Source: Alphaproteobacteria bacterium
GTDB taxonomy: Bacteria; Pseudomonadota; Alphaproteobacteria; CALKHQ01
NCBI GenBank assembly: GCA_041396705.1
Contig: JAWKYB010000007.1
Location: 1-64,000, forward strand
Reading direction: 5' to 3'
Length of the DNA: 64,000 nt
The notes under the pieces are model-generated. The model made no database searches and was not told where the DNA came from. It was given only the letters and a program-made list of their open reading frames with translations. Both the position numbers and the translations under genes were made by a program. Shown here piece by piece: positions 47,459 to 56,277 of this stretch; the first letter of the stretch is position 1; every line of letters begins with the position of its first letter.

Positions 47459-47995
47459 TCAGGCGGTGCCGGCGGGTGCGGCGGGCTGGGCGGCGGTCTG
47501 CAGGGTCTTGCCGGTCTTCTGCTGGTACAGCGACATGAAGTCGACCGGCGCCAGCAGCACAGGCGGCAGGCCGCCGTCGCGGGTGGCGTTGGCGATCACG
47601 GCGCGGGCGAAGGGGAACAGCAGGCGGGCGCCCTCGATCCACAGCAGCGGCTCGCGCAGGTTCTCCGGCAGGCCGGAAACGGTGATCAGGCCGGCGTAGT
47701 GCACCTCGACGATGAACAGGGTCTCGGCGTTGTGGCTGGCGTTGACGGTCAGCGACAGCACCACCTCGTGGTCGTCGCCGCCCTTGCCGGCGATGGCGAC
47801 GTCGATGTCGACCGCGATCTTCGGCTGCTGGCCGACCGGCATCGGCGCCGGGGCGCGGGGGTTCTCGAACGACAGGTCCTTGACGTACTGCGCCTTGATC
47901 AGCATCGGCACGGCGCGCTGCTGCGGCCGGCCCTGGCCGTCGCCGGCGGGCGGCACTGCGGGGCTCGAAGGCGGGGAACCTGGGGTGTCGGCCAT
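47459..47995 (-). CDS. secB: protein-export chaperone SecB
   Basis: 178 residues. Tetrameric chaperone that keeps precursors unfolded and passes them to SecA. LIKAQYVKDLSFENPRAP, HYAGLITVSGLPENLREPLLWIEGARLLFPFARAVIANATRDGGLPPVLLAPVDFMSLY is the conserved core. The extra ~28 residues at the N-terminus (Pro/Ser-rich) and the Ala/Pro tail are usual for alphaproteobacteria. Divergent from the Tim44-like gene; both belong to protein transport. Confidence 0.96.
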   Translation of the reverse strand: MADTPGSPPSSPAVPPAGDGQGRPQQRAVPMLIKAQYVKDLSFENPRAPAPMPVGQQPKIAVDIDVAIAGKGGDDHEVVLSLTVNASHNAETLFIVEVHYAGLITVSGLPENLREPLLWIEGARLLFPFARAVIANATRDGGLPPVLLAPVDFMSLYQQKTGKTLQTAAQPAAPAGTA

Positions 47996-48319
47996 CTGTT
48001 TTCCTTGTCGTGCTGCGTCGGTTCGATGGGTCGCGCCTGGGGTCGCACCGGCCGAAAAGCGCCGGAAGGGGCCGGCCGACCGCCTTGATCGCGCAGTGGG
48101 CTAACACGAATGGCGGCCGGCCACAACCGGGGTGCCGCGGCGGCAATTAACCGGGATTATAGATCACGCATGGCGCAATGGGGCGCCTGTCCTATATAAG
48201 TCCGTGTGATCGGCACACGAATGCGATAGTCTAGCGGTGCGGCAGCGGGGCGGGCGCCCGGTGCGCAAACCGCCCGAACAACAGCGAGTGCCCGGTGCGA
48301 CCGGGCCCGGGTAGACCAC
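47996..48319. promoter_or_regulatory. divergent secB/timA promoter region
   Basis: 324 bases between the two divergent genes. It is AT-richer around 48145-48200 (AATTAACCGGGATTATAG; CTATATAAG, a plausible -10 for the rightward gene) and holds a GTGTGATCGGCACAC inverted repeat at 48204-48218 that could be an operator. No gene is visible. Promoter placement is tentative. Confidence 0.4.
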
Positions 48320-49012
48320 ATGAGCGGTGCGTTCCAGTATCTCGACATCATCCTGTTCGCTTCGATCGCGATCTTCCTGATCGTGAAACTGGCGGGCGTG
48401 CTGGGCAAGCGCACCGGCCACGAGCAGGATCCGCGCCGCCGCGTGCAGCCCTTCCCGGTGCGCCGCGAGCCGGCCGCCAAGCGCGGCGCCGACGGCGACA
48501 ACGTGATCGCGCTGCCCGAGCGCGAGCAGCCGCGGCCGTCGGTCCCGGCGGATTCGCCAGCCGCCGCCGGCCTGAACCGCATCGTCGCCGCCGACCCCCG
48601 CTTCAACCCCAGCGCGTTCCTGACCGGCGCCCGCGCCGCCTTCGAGATGATCGTCGGCGCCTTCGCCGCCGGCGACAAGGATACGCTGAAGCGGCTGCTG
48701 AGCCCGGCGGTGTTCGCCGACTTCGAGGCGGCGATCGAGGAGCGGCACCGGGCCGGCCACACCCAGGATACCAGCCTGGTCGGCATCAAGACGCTGGAAT
48801 TCGCCTCGGCCGAGCTGGACGGCAGCGACGCCCACGTCGCGGTGCGCTTCGTCTCCGAACAGGTCAACGTGACCAAGGACGGCGAGGGCCGGGTTGTCGA
48901 CGGCGACCCGAACCACGTCGCCGAGGTGACCGACATCTGGACCTTCAGCCGCGACGTCCGCAGCCGCGACCCGAACTGGTGGCTGTCGGCCACCGGTGCG
49001 CCGGAGCACTGA
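48320..49012 (+). CDS. Tim44-like domain membrane-anchored protein (TimA)
   Basis: 230 residues with one N-terminal membrane helix (about 8-27: LDIILFASIAIFLIVKLAGVLG), a charged, proline-rich linker and a Tim44-like domain (about 90-225: FLTGARAAFEMIVGAFAAGDKDTLKRLLSPAVFADFEAAIEER ... VAEVTDIWTFSRDVRSRDPNWWL). It is the bacterial relative of the mitochondrial inner-membrane import component and is conserved beside secB and mltA in alphaproteobacteria. Its bacterial role at the inner membrane is not well defined. Confidence 0.93.
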   Translation: MSGAFQYLDIILFASIAIFLIVKLAGVLGKRTGHEQDPRRRVQPFPVRREPAAKRGADGDNVIALPEREQPRPSVPADSPAAAGLNRIVAADPRFNPSAFLTGARAAFEMIVGAFAAGDKDTLKRLLSPAVFADFEAAIEERHRAGHTQDTSLVGIKTLEFASAELDGSDAHVAVRFVSEQVNVTKDGEGRVVDGDPNHVAEVTDIWTFSRDVRSRDPNWWLSATGAPEH

Positions 49013-49056
49013 CCCGTCCGCCGGGCCAGGTAAGGGCGCAGGGGGGATCGAGGGGC

Positions 49057-50271
49057 GTGGCCGCAGCGGGCTCGGGAACGGCGATCGTCCGGCTGGCCGC
49101 CGCGGCGCTGGCGCTGACGGCGGCGGCCTGCGGGGTCGACCCCAACCTGCAATATGTCCGCTATGGCGACTACCGGCTGGAGCCCACGCAATATGCCGAG
49201 CTGGGCGGCTGGCAGGACGACACCATGCTGGACGCGCTGCCGGCGCTGCTGCGCAGCTGCGAGGTGTTCGCCCGGGTGGACCCCGCGCGCCCGCTGGGCC
49301 TGGCCGGCCGCGCCGGCAGCTATGCCGACTGGCAGCCGGCCTGTGCCGCGCTGACCTCTGCCCGCTTCGCCAGCGGCGAGGACGTGCGCGCGCTGCTGGA
49401 ACAGTGGTTCCTGCCGTTCCGGCTGACCACGACCGAGGCGCGCGAGGGCTTCGTCACCGGCTATGCCGAGGTGTCGCTGCGCGGCTCGCTGCGCCAGACC
49501 AGCTACTTCCAGTATCCGATCTATGGCGTGCCGCCCGACATGCTGGAGGTCGACCCGGAGCAGGCCGGCGAGGACTGGCCGCCCGAGGCGATCCGCGGCC
49601 GGGTCGAGGCTTTCCAGCTGGTGCCCTATTACGACCGCACCGAGATCGAGAACGGCGCGCTGGCCGGCCGCGGGCTGGAGCTGGCCTGGGTCGACGACCC
49701 GCTCGACCTGTTCGAGCTGGACCAGCAGGGCGAAGGCGTGGTGGTGCTGGACACCGGCGAGCGCCGGCGGGTGACGATGGCCGGCGACAACGGCTATCCG
49801 CGCGGCTCGATCATCCGCACGCTGATCGCGCGCGATATCCTGCCGCGCGAGGGCGCGTCGTGGGCGCTGGCGCGGGCCTGGCTGCAGGAGCACCCGGACG
49901 AGGCCCGCTCGATGATGCGGCTCAACCGGCGGCTGGCCTTCTTCGCCTGGTCGCCGGACCAGTCGGCGGGGCCGTCGGGGGCGATGCGGGTGCCGCTGAC
50001 CCCCGGCCGCAGCATCGCGGTCGACACCAACCTGCTGCCGATGGGCGTGCCGCTGTGGATCGACGTCGCCGGGCTGGAGCCCGGCGCGCCGCGCATCCGC
50101 CGGCTGGTGGTGGCGCAGGACGTCGAATCCGGCGTCGAGGGCTTCATCAGCGGCGCGCTGTTCTGGGGCGCCGGCGAGGAGGCCCAGGCAATGGCCACGG
50201 CGATGAACTCGGCCGGGCGGATGTTCGTGCTGCTGCCACGCAGCGTGGCGGGCTTCGGCGCCGCCGAATGA
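49057..50271 (+). CDS. mltA: membrane-bound lytic murein transglycosylase A
   Basis: 404 residues. Lipoprotein signal with lipobox TAAAC (Cys25). The MltA barrel shows FVTGYAEVSLRGSLRQTSYFQYPIYGVPPD, LVPYYDRTEIENGALAGRGLELAWVDDPLDLFELDQQGEG and MRLNRRLAFFAW; the C-terminal 3D domain (VDTNLLPMGVPLWIDV ... VVAQDVESGVEGF) supplies the catalytic Asp cluster. It cleaves peptidoglycan to anhydromuropeptides. GTG 49057 is preceded by GAGGGGC. Normally smr follows; here lutABC is placed between. Confidence 0.95.
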   Translation: MAAAGSGTAIVRLAAAALALTAAACGVDPNLQYVRYGDYRLEPTQYAELGGWQDDTMLDALPALLRSCEVFARVDPARPLGLAGRAGSYADWQPACAALTSARFASGEDVRALLEQWFLPFRLTTTEAREGFVTGYAEVSLRGSLRQTSYFQYPIYGVPPDMLEVDPEQAGEDWPPEAIRGRVEAFQLVPYYDRTEIENGALAGRGLELAWVDDPLDLFELDQQGEGVVVLDTGERRRVTMAGDNGYPRGSIIRTLIARDILPREGASWALARAWLQEHPDEARSMMRLNRRLAFFAWSPDQSAGPSGAMRVPLTPGRSIAVDTNLLPMGVPLWIDVAGLEPGAPRIRRLVVAQDVESGVEGFISGALFWGAGEEAQAMATAMNSAGRMFVLLPRSVAGFGAAE

Positions 50272-50394
50272 AGCCGGCCATGAACCCTGCCGAGTGAACC
50301 TTGCCGGGTGGCCCGCGCGAAGCCGCCTTGGCCGCGGGCGCCGCATCGGTCTATATCAGGCCGTGAACCCTCCTGCCCCGACCGGGACCGAAGC

Positions 50395-51165
50395 GTGACC
50401 GAAACACCCGCCCGTGCGCCGCTCGTCGGCCTGTTCGTGACCTGCCTGGTCGACCTGTTCCGGCCCAGCGTCGGCTTCGCCGCCGTCAGGCTGCTGGAGC
50501 GGGCGGGCTGCCGGGTCGACGTGCCGGCGCTGCAGACCTGCTGCGGCCAGCCGGCCTACAACTCCGGCGACCGGCGCCATGCCCGCCAGGTGGCACAGAC
50601 CGTGCTCGACGCCTTTCGCGACCACGACTATGTGGTGGCGCCGTCGGGCTCCTGCGCCGGCATGATCCGGCTGCACTATCCCGACCTGTTCCGCGACGAC
50701 CCGGAGCGGCTGGCGGCGGCGCAGGCGATCGCCGCCAAGACGTGGGAGCTGGTGTCGTTCCTGCACGACGCGATCGGGCTGGAGCGGGTGGAGGCGACGT
50801 TCGACGGCGCCGTCACCTATCACGACAGCTGCTCCGGCCTGCGCGAGCTGGGGGTGAAGGCGCAGCCGCGCGCCTATCTGCGCCAGGTGGCCGGGCTGAG
50901 CCTGCGCGAGCTGCCGGACGCCGAGGTCTGCTGCGGCTTCGGCGGCACCTTCTGCGTCAAATATCCGGAGATCTCCAACGCCATGGTCTCGGCCAAGACA
51001 GCGGCCATCGCCGGCACCGGCGCCGGCACCATCCTGGCCGGCGACATGGGCTGCCTGATGAACATCGCCGGCAAGCTGCAGCGCAACGGCGTGCCGGTCG
51101 CCGCGCGCCACGTCGCCGAGGTGCTGGCCGGCATGGCCGACGGCCCGGCGATCGGCGAGGGTTGA
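50395..51165 (+). CDS. lutA: L-lactate oxidation iron-sulfur protein LutA (LldE)
   Basis: 256 residues of the CCG-domain family. Two cysteine-rich CCG repeats are visible: PALQTCCGQPAYNSG (about 45-59) with PSGSCAGMI, and VCCGFGGTFCVKYPE (about 179-193) with GDMGCLMNIAGKLQ; they bind an iron-sulfur cluster. LVGLFVTCLVDLFRPSVGFA is the typical start. LutABC together oxidise L-lactate to pyruvate. GTG 50395 with GGGACCGAAGC upstream is the best start. lutB follows after six bases. Confidence 0.94.
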   Translation: MTETPARAPLVGLFVTCLVDLFRPSVGFAAVRLLERAGCRVDVPALQTCCGQPAYNSGDRRHARQVAQTVLDAFRDHDYVVAPSGSCAGMIRLHYPDLFRDDPERLAAAQAIAAKTWELVSFLHDAIGLERVEATFDGAVTYHDSCSGLRELGVKAQPRAYLRQVAGLSLRELPDAEVCCGFGGTFCVKYPEISNAMVSAKTAAIAGTGAGTILAGDMGCLMNIAGKLQRNGVPVAARHVAEVLAGMADGPAIGEG

Positions 51166-51171
51166 GCCGCC

Positions 51172-52599
51172 ATGCACCAGTCGAGCCACAGCTTCAAGGA
51201 CAACGCCCACGCCGCGCTGAACGACGCCACGCTGCAGCGCGCGCTGGCCAATGTGAAGACCGGCTTCATCGGCAAGCGCCAGGCCGCCGCCGACCGCCTG
51301 CCGGAGTTCGAGGCGCTGCGCGACCAGGCGCGCGACATCAAGGACCACACCATCGCCAACCTGGACTTCTACCTGGAGCGGTTCGAGGCCAAGGTGGTCG
51401 AGACCGGCGGCCATGTGCACTGGTGCGCGACGCCGGACGAGGCGCGCAACGCGGTGCTGGCGATCTGCCGCTCGGTCGGCGCCAAGACGGTGACCAAGGG
51501 CAAGTCGATGGTGACCGAGGAGATCGGGCTCAACGCCTTCCTCGAGGCCAACGGCATGCAGCCGGTGGAAACCGACCTCGGCGAATACATCATCCAGCTG
51601 CGCCACGAGCCGCCCAGCCACATCATCGCGCCGGCGATCCACGTGGTGCAGGACCAGATCAGCGAGGCATTCTACGCCCACCACACCCAGTTTCCGCCCG
51701 ACCGGCCGCTGGCCGAGCCGCGTCAGCTGCTCGACGAGGCGCGCGCGGTGCTGCGCGAGCGCTTCCTGGAGGCCGACGTCGGCATCACCGGCGCCAACTT
51801 CCTGATCGCCGAGACCGGCTCCACCGTCATCGTCACCAACGAGGGCAACGGCGACCTGACCCAGATCCTGCCGAAGATCCACATCGTCGTGGTCGGGCTG
51901 GAGAAGGTGGTGCCGACGCTGGAGGACGCCACCACGCTGCTGCGGGTGCTGGCGCGCTCGGCCACGGGCCAGGAATTCTCCTCCTACACCACCTTCTCGA
52001 CCGGGCCGCGCCGGCCGGGCGACCACGACGGGCCCGACCAGTTCCACGTGGTGCTGGTCGACAACGGCCGCATCGACATGCTGGCCGGCGACTTCCGCGA
52101 GGCGCTGCGCTGCATCCGCTGCGGCGCCTGCATGAACCACTGCCCGGTCTATGCCGCGGTCGGCGGCCACGCCTATGGCTGGGTCTATCCCGGGCCGATC
52201 GGCTCGATCTGGACGCCGGCGCTGACCGGCATCGAGAATGCGCGCCACCTGCCCAACGCATCGACCTTCTGCGGCCGCTGCGAAAGCGTCTGCCCGGTGC
52301 GCATCCCGCTGCCGAAGCTCCTAAGGCATTGGCGCGAAAAGGAATTCGACCGCAAGCTGAGCCCGGCCACGGTGCGCTTCGGGCTCGGTCTGTGGGCCTT
52401 CCTGGCACGGCGGCCGCGGCTCTACCGGCTGGCGACCGGCGCCGGCAGCCGGGCGCTGCGGCTGCTGGCCGGCCGTCGCGGCCGGCTGCGGCGGCTGCCG
52501 CTGGCCGGCGGCTGGACCGGCGTGCGCGACCTGCCGGCGCCGCAGGGCCCCGGCTTTCACGCGCAGTGGAGGCGGCAGCGGCGGGAGGGCGGCCGATGA
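51172..52599 (+). CDS. lutB: L-lactate oxidation iron-sulfur protein LutB (LldF)
   Basis: 475 residues. An N-terminal NagB/RpiA-CoA-transferase-like domain of the LUD type (about 60-300; KTVTKGKSMVTEEIGLNAFLEANG, GANFLIAETGSTVIVTNEGNG) is followed by two 4Fe-4S motifs, CIRCGACMNHCPVY (about 312-325) and CGRCESVCPVRIPLPKLL (about 364-381). The C-terminal ~80 residues are basic. It is the electron-carrying subunit of the LutABC lactate oxidase. The stop overlaps the lutC ATG (ATGA). Confidence 0.95.
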   Translation: MHQSSHSFKDNAHAALNDATLQRALANVKTGFIGKRQAAADRLPEFEALRDQARDIKDHTIANLDFYLERFEAKVVETGGHVHWCATPDEARNAVLAICRSVGAKTVTKGKSMVTEEIGLNAFLEANGMQPVETDLGEYIIQLRHEPPSHIIAPAIHVVQDQISEAFYAHHTQFPPDRPLAEPRQLLDEARAVLRERFLEADVGITGANFLIAETGSTVIVTNEGNGDLTQILPKIHIVVVGLEKVVPTLEDATTLLRVLARSATGQEFSSYTTFSTGPRRPGDHDGPDQFHVVLVDNGRIDMLAGDFREALRCIRCGACMNHCPVYAAVGGHAYGWVYPGPIGSIWTPALTGIENARHLPNASTFCGRCESVCPVRIPLPKLLRHWREKEFDRKLSPATVRFGLGLWAFLARRPRLYRLATGAGSRALRLLAGRRGRLRRLPLAGGWTGVRDLPAPQGPGFHAQWRRQRREGGR

Positions 52600-53297
52600 G
52601 CGCGACGCGCGAGCAGATCCTGCGCCGCATCCGCTCCGCCCTCGGCCGCGCCACGCCGGCCGGCGCCGAAGCCGCGCCGCTGGCCGAGCGCATCGCGGAA
52701 CATCGCGCGAACATCGTGCCCGGCCGCGGCCAGGGCACGCCGGACGCACAGATGGCGCTGTTCGTCGAGATGGTCCGCGGTGTCAACGGCACGGTGGCGG
52801 AGGTCGCCAGTCTCGACGACGTGCCGGAGGCGATTGCCGGGTTCCTTGCCGGCGAGAATCTGCCCAGCGCGCTGAACGTGGCCCCCGATCCGCTGCTCGA
52901 CGCCGTGCCCTGGCACAAGCGGCCGCTGCTGACGGTGACCCGGGCAAAGGCCGACGGCGGCACCGAGGTCGGCGTCACCAGCGCCTTCGCCGGCGTCGCC
53001 GAGACCGGAACGCTGATGACCCTGTCGGGTGCCGCCCATCCGACCACGCTGAACTTCCTGCCGGACTCGCACATCGTGGTGCTGCCGCGCGACCGGGTGG
53101 TCGGCAGCTACGAGGACGGCTGGGCCCGGCTGCGCGCCCAGGCGGGCGCAGACGGCTTCATGCCGCGCACGGTCAACTTCATCACCGGGCCGTCGCGCAC
53201 CGGCGATATCGAGCAGAAGATCCAGCTCGGCGCACATGGGCCGCGCCGTCTCCACGTCATCCTGGTCGACCGCCCTGCCGCCGATCGCGGCCTGTGA
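52596..53297 (+). CDS. lutC: L-lactate oxidation protein LutC (LldG)
   Basis: 233 residues, LUD-domain protein. VGVTSAFAGVAETGTLMTLSGAAHPTTLNFLPDSHIVVL and FITGPSRTGDIEQKIQLGAHGPRRLHVILVD are the family signatures. Third subunit of the LutABC L-lactate oxidase. No lldP/lutP permease or GntR-type regulator lies beside it in this window. Four-base overlap with lutB indicates coupled translation. Confidence 0.94.
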   Translation: MSATREQILRRIRSALGRATPAGAEAAPLAERIAEHRANIVPGRGQGTPDAQMALFVEMVRGVNGTVAEVASLDDVPEAIAGFLAGENLPSALNVAPDPLLDAVPWHKRPLLTVTRAKADGGTEVGVTSAFAGVAETGTLMTLSGAAHPTTLNFLPDSHIVVLPRDRVVGSYEDGWARLRAQAGADGFMPRTVNFITGPSRTGDIEQKIQLGAHGPRRLHVILVDRPAADRGL

Positions 53298-53339
53298 CAC
53301 GTGTCACAGCCGCGGTTGCACGCGCCGGCGTTGTAGATC

Positions 53340-53909
53340 ATGGCGCGGCGGCGGCTGACGGCCGACGAGCGGGCGCTGTGGGCGGCGGTGACCGCCGACG
53401 TGCGCCGGCTGCGGCCCGCTGGCGATGGGCCGCGCGAAGCGCCACCCGTTGCCGCGGAGGCGCCGCCCGAGCCGGCGCCGGGGCGGCAATCGGCCGGTGC
53501 GGCCGCGGCGATGCGCGTGCCAACGCCAGCGGCCACGCCCGCGCGAGCCAAGCCGCCGCCGGAGCCGGGCCACGGCCTCGACCGGCGCCGGCACGAACGG
53601 CGGCGGCGCGGACAGCTGCCGATCGACGGCGTCATCGACCTGCACGGCCTGACCCAGGCGGCGGCCCACCGCCGGATCGACCGCTATGTGGCGGAGTCGG
53701 TCGCCGCGGGCCGGCGCGTCATCCTGGTCGTCACCGGCAAGGGCCCGAGCGCTGAAGGCGGGGGCATCCTGCGCCGCCGCCTGGCCGACTGGCTGATGCT
53801 GCCGGCCTGCCGTCCGCACGTGCTCGCCTTCACCCCCGCCCAGCCCCGCCACGGCGGCAGCGGCGCCTTCTACGTCCTGCTCCGCCGCAAACGCGACGAC
53901 CGCGGCTAG
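53340..53909 (+). CDS. Smr/MutS2-type domain protein
   Basis: 189 residues. An alanine/proline/arginine-rich N-terminal half (about 1-95) precedes a Smr domain: GVIDLHGLTQAAAHRRIDRYVAESVAAGRRVILVVTGKG (about 99-137) with the DLHG and TGKG motifs of Smr nucleases, ending AFYVLLRRKR. Smr proteins cleave nucleic acids, and in E. coli SmrB acts on mRNA at collided ribosomes; the role of this short alphaproteobacterial form is not established. It converges with hslU and normally neighbours mltA. Confidence 0.9.
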   Translation: MARRRLTADERALWAAVTADVRRLRPAGDGPREAPPVAAEAPPEPAPGRQSAGAAAAMRVPTPAATPARAKPPPEPGHGLDRRRHERRRRGQLPIDGVIDLHGLTQAAAHRRIDRYVAESVAAGRRVILVVTGKGPSAEGGGILRRRLADWLMLPACRPHVLAFTPAQPRHGGSGAFYVLLRRKRDDRG

Positions 53910-53995
53910 CGGGGTGGGATGCGGCGGCCGCGGTCGGTCGCGGCGGCGCTGGATTGCCGCGGGGCTGAGCGCCTCGCAACGATCGGGTTCGGGGG

Positions 53996-54012
53996 TTAGG
54001 CTTAGTGCCTAA
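53996..54012. terminator. hairpin in the smr-hslU convergent gap (possible bidirectional terminator)
   Basis: TTAGGC-TTAGT-GCCTAA, a perfect 6-bp stem extended by GGG/CCC flanks, midway in the 183-base gap between converging genes. It lacks a clean T-run, so the assignment is tentative. Confidence 0.4.
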
Positions 54013-54092
54013 TAAACCCGACACCCTGCCGATTACAGCCCACGCGAAGCCCAGAAGGGCTCTTGGGCCGACTTGAGGCGGCTGCGTCCGCG

Positions 54093-55472
54093 CTACAGGA
54101 TGAAGCGACTGAGGTCGGCGTTCTCGGCCAGGCGGGCGACGCGGTCGCGGACCAGGGCGGCGTCGATGCGGACGGTTTCGCCGCTGCGGTCGGGGGCGCT
54201 GAAGCTGATGTCCTCCAGCAGCCGCTCGATCACGGTGTGCAGCCGGCGGGCGCCGATGTTCTCCACATGCTGGTTGATCTCGGCGGCGAGCTCGGCCAGC
54301 GCGTCGATCGCCTCGTCGGCGAATTCCAGCGTCACGCCCTCGGTCTCGAGCAGCGCCACATACTGGCGGACCAGGCTGCCCTCCGGCTCGGTCAGGATGC
54401 GGCGGAAGTCGTCCTTGGTCAGCGCCTTCAGCGACACGCGGATCGGCAGCCGTCCCTGCAGTTCGGGCAGCAGGTCCGACGGCTTGGCCAGATGGAAGGC
54501 GCCGGAGGCGATGAACAGCACGTGGTCGGTCTTGACCGCGCCGTGCTTGGTGGAGACGGTGGTGCCCTCGATCAGCGGCAGCAGGTCGCGCTGCACGCCC
54601 TCGCGGCTGACGTCGGCGCCGCTGCGCTCGGCCCGCGCGGTGATCTTGTCGATCTCGTCGAGGAAGACGATGCCGTTCTCCTCGACCGATTCGATCGCCT
54701 GGCGCACCACCTTCTCGTTGTCGAGCAGCTTGTCGCTCTCCTCGGCCATCAGCTGGTCGTAGCTGTCGGCGACGGACATCTTGCGCCGGCGGGTGCGCCC
54801 GCCCATCGCCTTGCCGAAGATGTCGCCCAGGTTGATCGCGCCGATCTGGGCGCCTGGCATGCCGGGGATGTCGATGGTCGGCAGCGCCATGCCGCCGCCG
54901 TCGGCGACCTCCAGCTCGATCTCGCGGTCGTTGAGCTCGCCGCCGCGCAGCTTGCGGCGGAAGGTCTCGCGGGTCCCGGCGGCCGCGTTCTCGCCGACCA
55001 GGGCGTCGAGCACCCGCTCCTCGGCGGCCAGCTCGGCGCGGGCGCTGACGTCCTTGCGCATGCGCTCGCGGGTCTGGACGATGGCGATCTCGACCAGGTC
55101 GCGGACGATCTGTTCGACGTCGCGGCCGACATAGCCGACCTCGGTGAACTTGGTCGCCTCGACCTTGATGAACGGCGCGTCGGCCAGCCGGGCCAGCCGG
55201 CGGGCGATCTCGGTCTTGCCGCAGCCGGTCGGGCCGATCATCAGGATGTTCTTCGGCTGCACCTCCTCGCGCAGGCCGTCGGGCAGCTGGCGCCGGCGCC
55301 AGCGGTTGCGCAGCGCGATGGCGACGGCGCGCTTGGCGTCGTCCTGGCCGATGATGTGGCGGTCGAGCTCGGAGACGATCTCGCGCGGGCTGAAGGCGGC
55401 CGGCCCGATGGCGGCGCCGGCGGCAGGGCCGTCGCCGCGCGGTCCGGCGGGCTTGGGTGCGATGCTGTCCAT
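54093..55472 (-). CDS. hslU: ATP-dependent protease ATPase subunit HslU
   Basis: 459 residues, AAA+ unfoldase of the HslUV (ClpYQ) protease. REIVSELDRHIIGQDDAKRAVAIALRNRWRR, Walker A GPTGCGKTEIARRLA (about 73-87), the pore motif GYVGRDVE, Walker B IVFLDEIDKI and sensor-2 region GARRLHTVIERLLEDISF are complete. The I domain lies between about 125 and 250. Length is normal apart from a ~20-residue Ala/Pro-rich N-terminal extension. Six bases downstream of hslV. Confidence 0.97.
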   Translation of the reverse strand: MDSIAPKPAGPRGDGPAAGAAIGPAAFSPREIVSELDRHIIGQDDAKRAVAIALRNRWRRRQLPDGLREEVQPKNILMIGPTGCGKTEIARRLARLADAPFIKVEATKFTEVGYVGRDVEQIVRDLVEIAIVQTRERMRKDVSARAELAAEERVLDALVGENAAAGTRETFRRKLRGGELNDREIELEVADGGGMALPTIDIPGMPGAQIGAINLGDIFGKAMGGRTRRRKMSVADSYDQLMAEESDKLLDNEKVVRQAIESVEENGIVFLDEIDKITARAERSGADVSREGVQRDLLPLIEGTTVSTKHGAVKTDHVLFIASGAFHLAKPSDLLPELQGRLPIRVSLKALTKDDFRRILTEPEGSLVRQYVALLETEGVTLEFADEAIDALAELAAEINQHVENIGARRLHTVIERLLEDISFSAPDRSGETVRIDAALVRDRVARLAENADLSRFIL

Positions 55473-55477
55473 CGGGG

Positions 55478-56017
55478 TCACAGGCTCTCGATCACGATCC
55501 GGTCGTTGGTGTAGATGCAGATGTCGGCGGCGATCGCCATCGCCTTGCGGGCGATCGCCTCGGCCTCCATGTCGTCGCGGTCGACCAGCGCGCGCGCGGC
55601 GGCCAGCGCGAAGGCGCCGCCGGAGCCGATGCCGATCAGCCCGTCGTCGGGCTCGACCACGTCGCCGGTGCCGCTGAGGATCAGGCTGTTGCGCGCGTCG
55701 GCCACCGCCATCATCGCCTCCAGCCGGCGCAGATAGCGGTCGGTGCGCCAGTCCTTGGCCAGCTCCACCGCGGCGCGGACCAGCTGGCCCGGATGCTGCT
55801 CCAGCTTGGCCTCGAGCCGCTCGAACAGGGTGAAGGCGTCGGCGGTGGCACCGGCGAAGCCGACGATGACCGAATTGTCGGCCAGCCGCCGCACCTTGCG
55901 CGCGCCCGCCTTCATCACGGTATTGCCGAGCGTGACCTGGCCGTCGCCGGCGACCACCACCCGGCCGTTCTTGCGGACCGACAGGATCGTGGTGCCGTGC
56001 AGTTGTATTTCCGTCAT
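55478..56017 (-). CDS. hslV: ATP-dependent protease peptidase subunit HslV
   Basis: 179 residues. Threonine protease related to proteasome beta subunits. The mature enzyme should begin at Thr9 (TTILSVRKNGRVVVAGDGQVTLGNTVMK), leaving an eight-residue propeptide MTEIQLHG, longer than the single Met removed in E. coli. FAGATADAFTLFERLE, KDWRTDRYLRRLEAMMAVAD and GIGSGGAFALAAARAL follow normally. First gene of hslV-hslU; divergent from hisH. Confidence 0.96.
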   Translation of the reverse strand: MTEIQLHGTTILSVRKNGRVVVAGDGQVTLGNTVMKAGARKVRRLADNSVIVGFAGATADAFTLFERLEAKLEQHPGQLVRAAVELAKDWRTDRYLRRLEAMMAVADARNSLILSGTGDVVEPDDGLIGIGSGGAFALAAARALVDRDDMEAEAIARKAMAIAADICIYTNDRIVIESL

Positions 56018-56277
56018 CAGTGTCTCGGTAATCTCCGCGGCGTAGACTGAGGCGGCACATCGGGGCCGGCCGTCGATTCGGGCCCGCGATTCGGACGAGC
56101 GATCCGGGCCGGACTCGCATGTGGGGCACTGCGGGCCGGCATTCAAGCGCGATGCCGCGGCGCGGCAAGGGGCGGGCCGGTGGCCCACGCCTTGCTTGTG
56201 CCCGGATCGCGAAGCATCTATGCCCTGCGTCCCGGCGGCGGCGCCGTCGGCACTACACCAGGGGACGGAACGAGGCA

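Noticed and set aside
47996..48319. tRNA or small RNA gene in the secB-timA gap
   Set aside because: No cloverleaf or conserved T-loop sequence could be drawn; only short inverted repeats are present.
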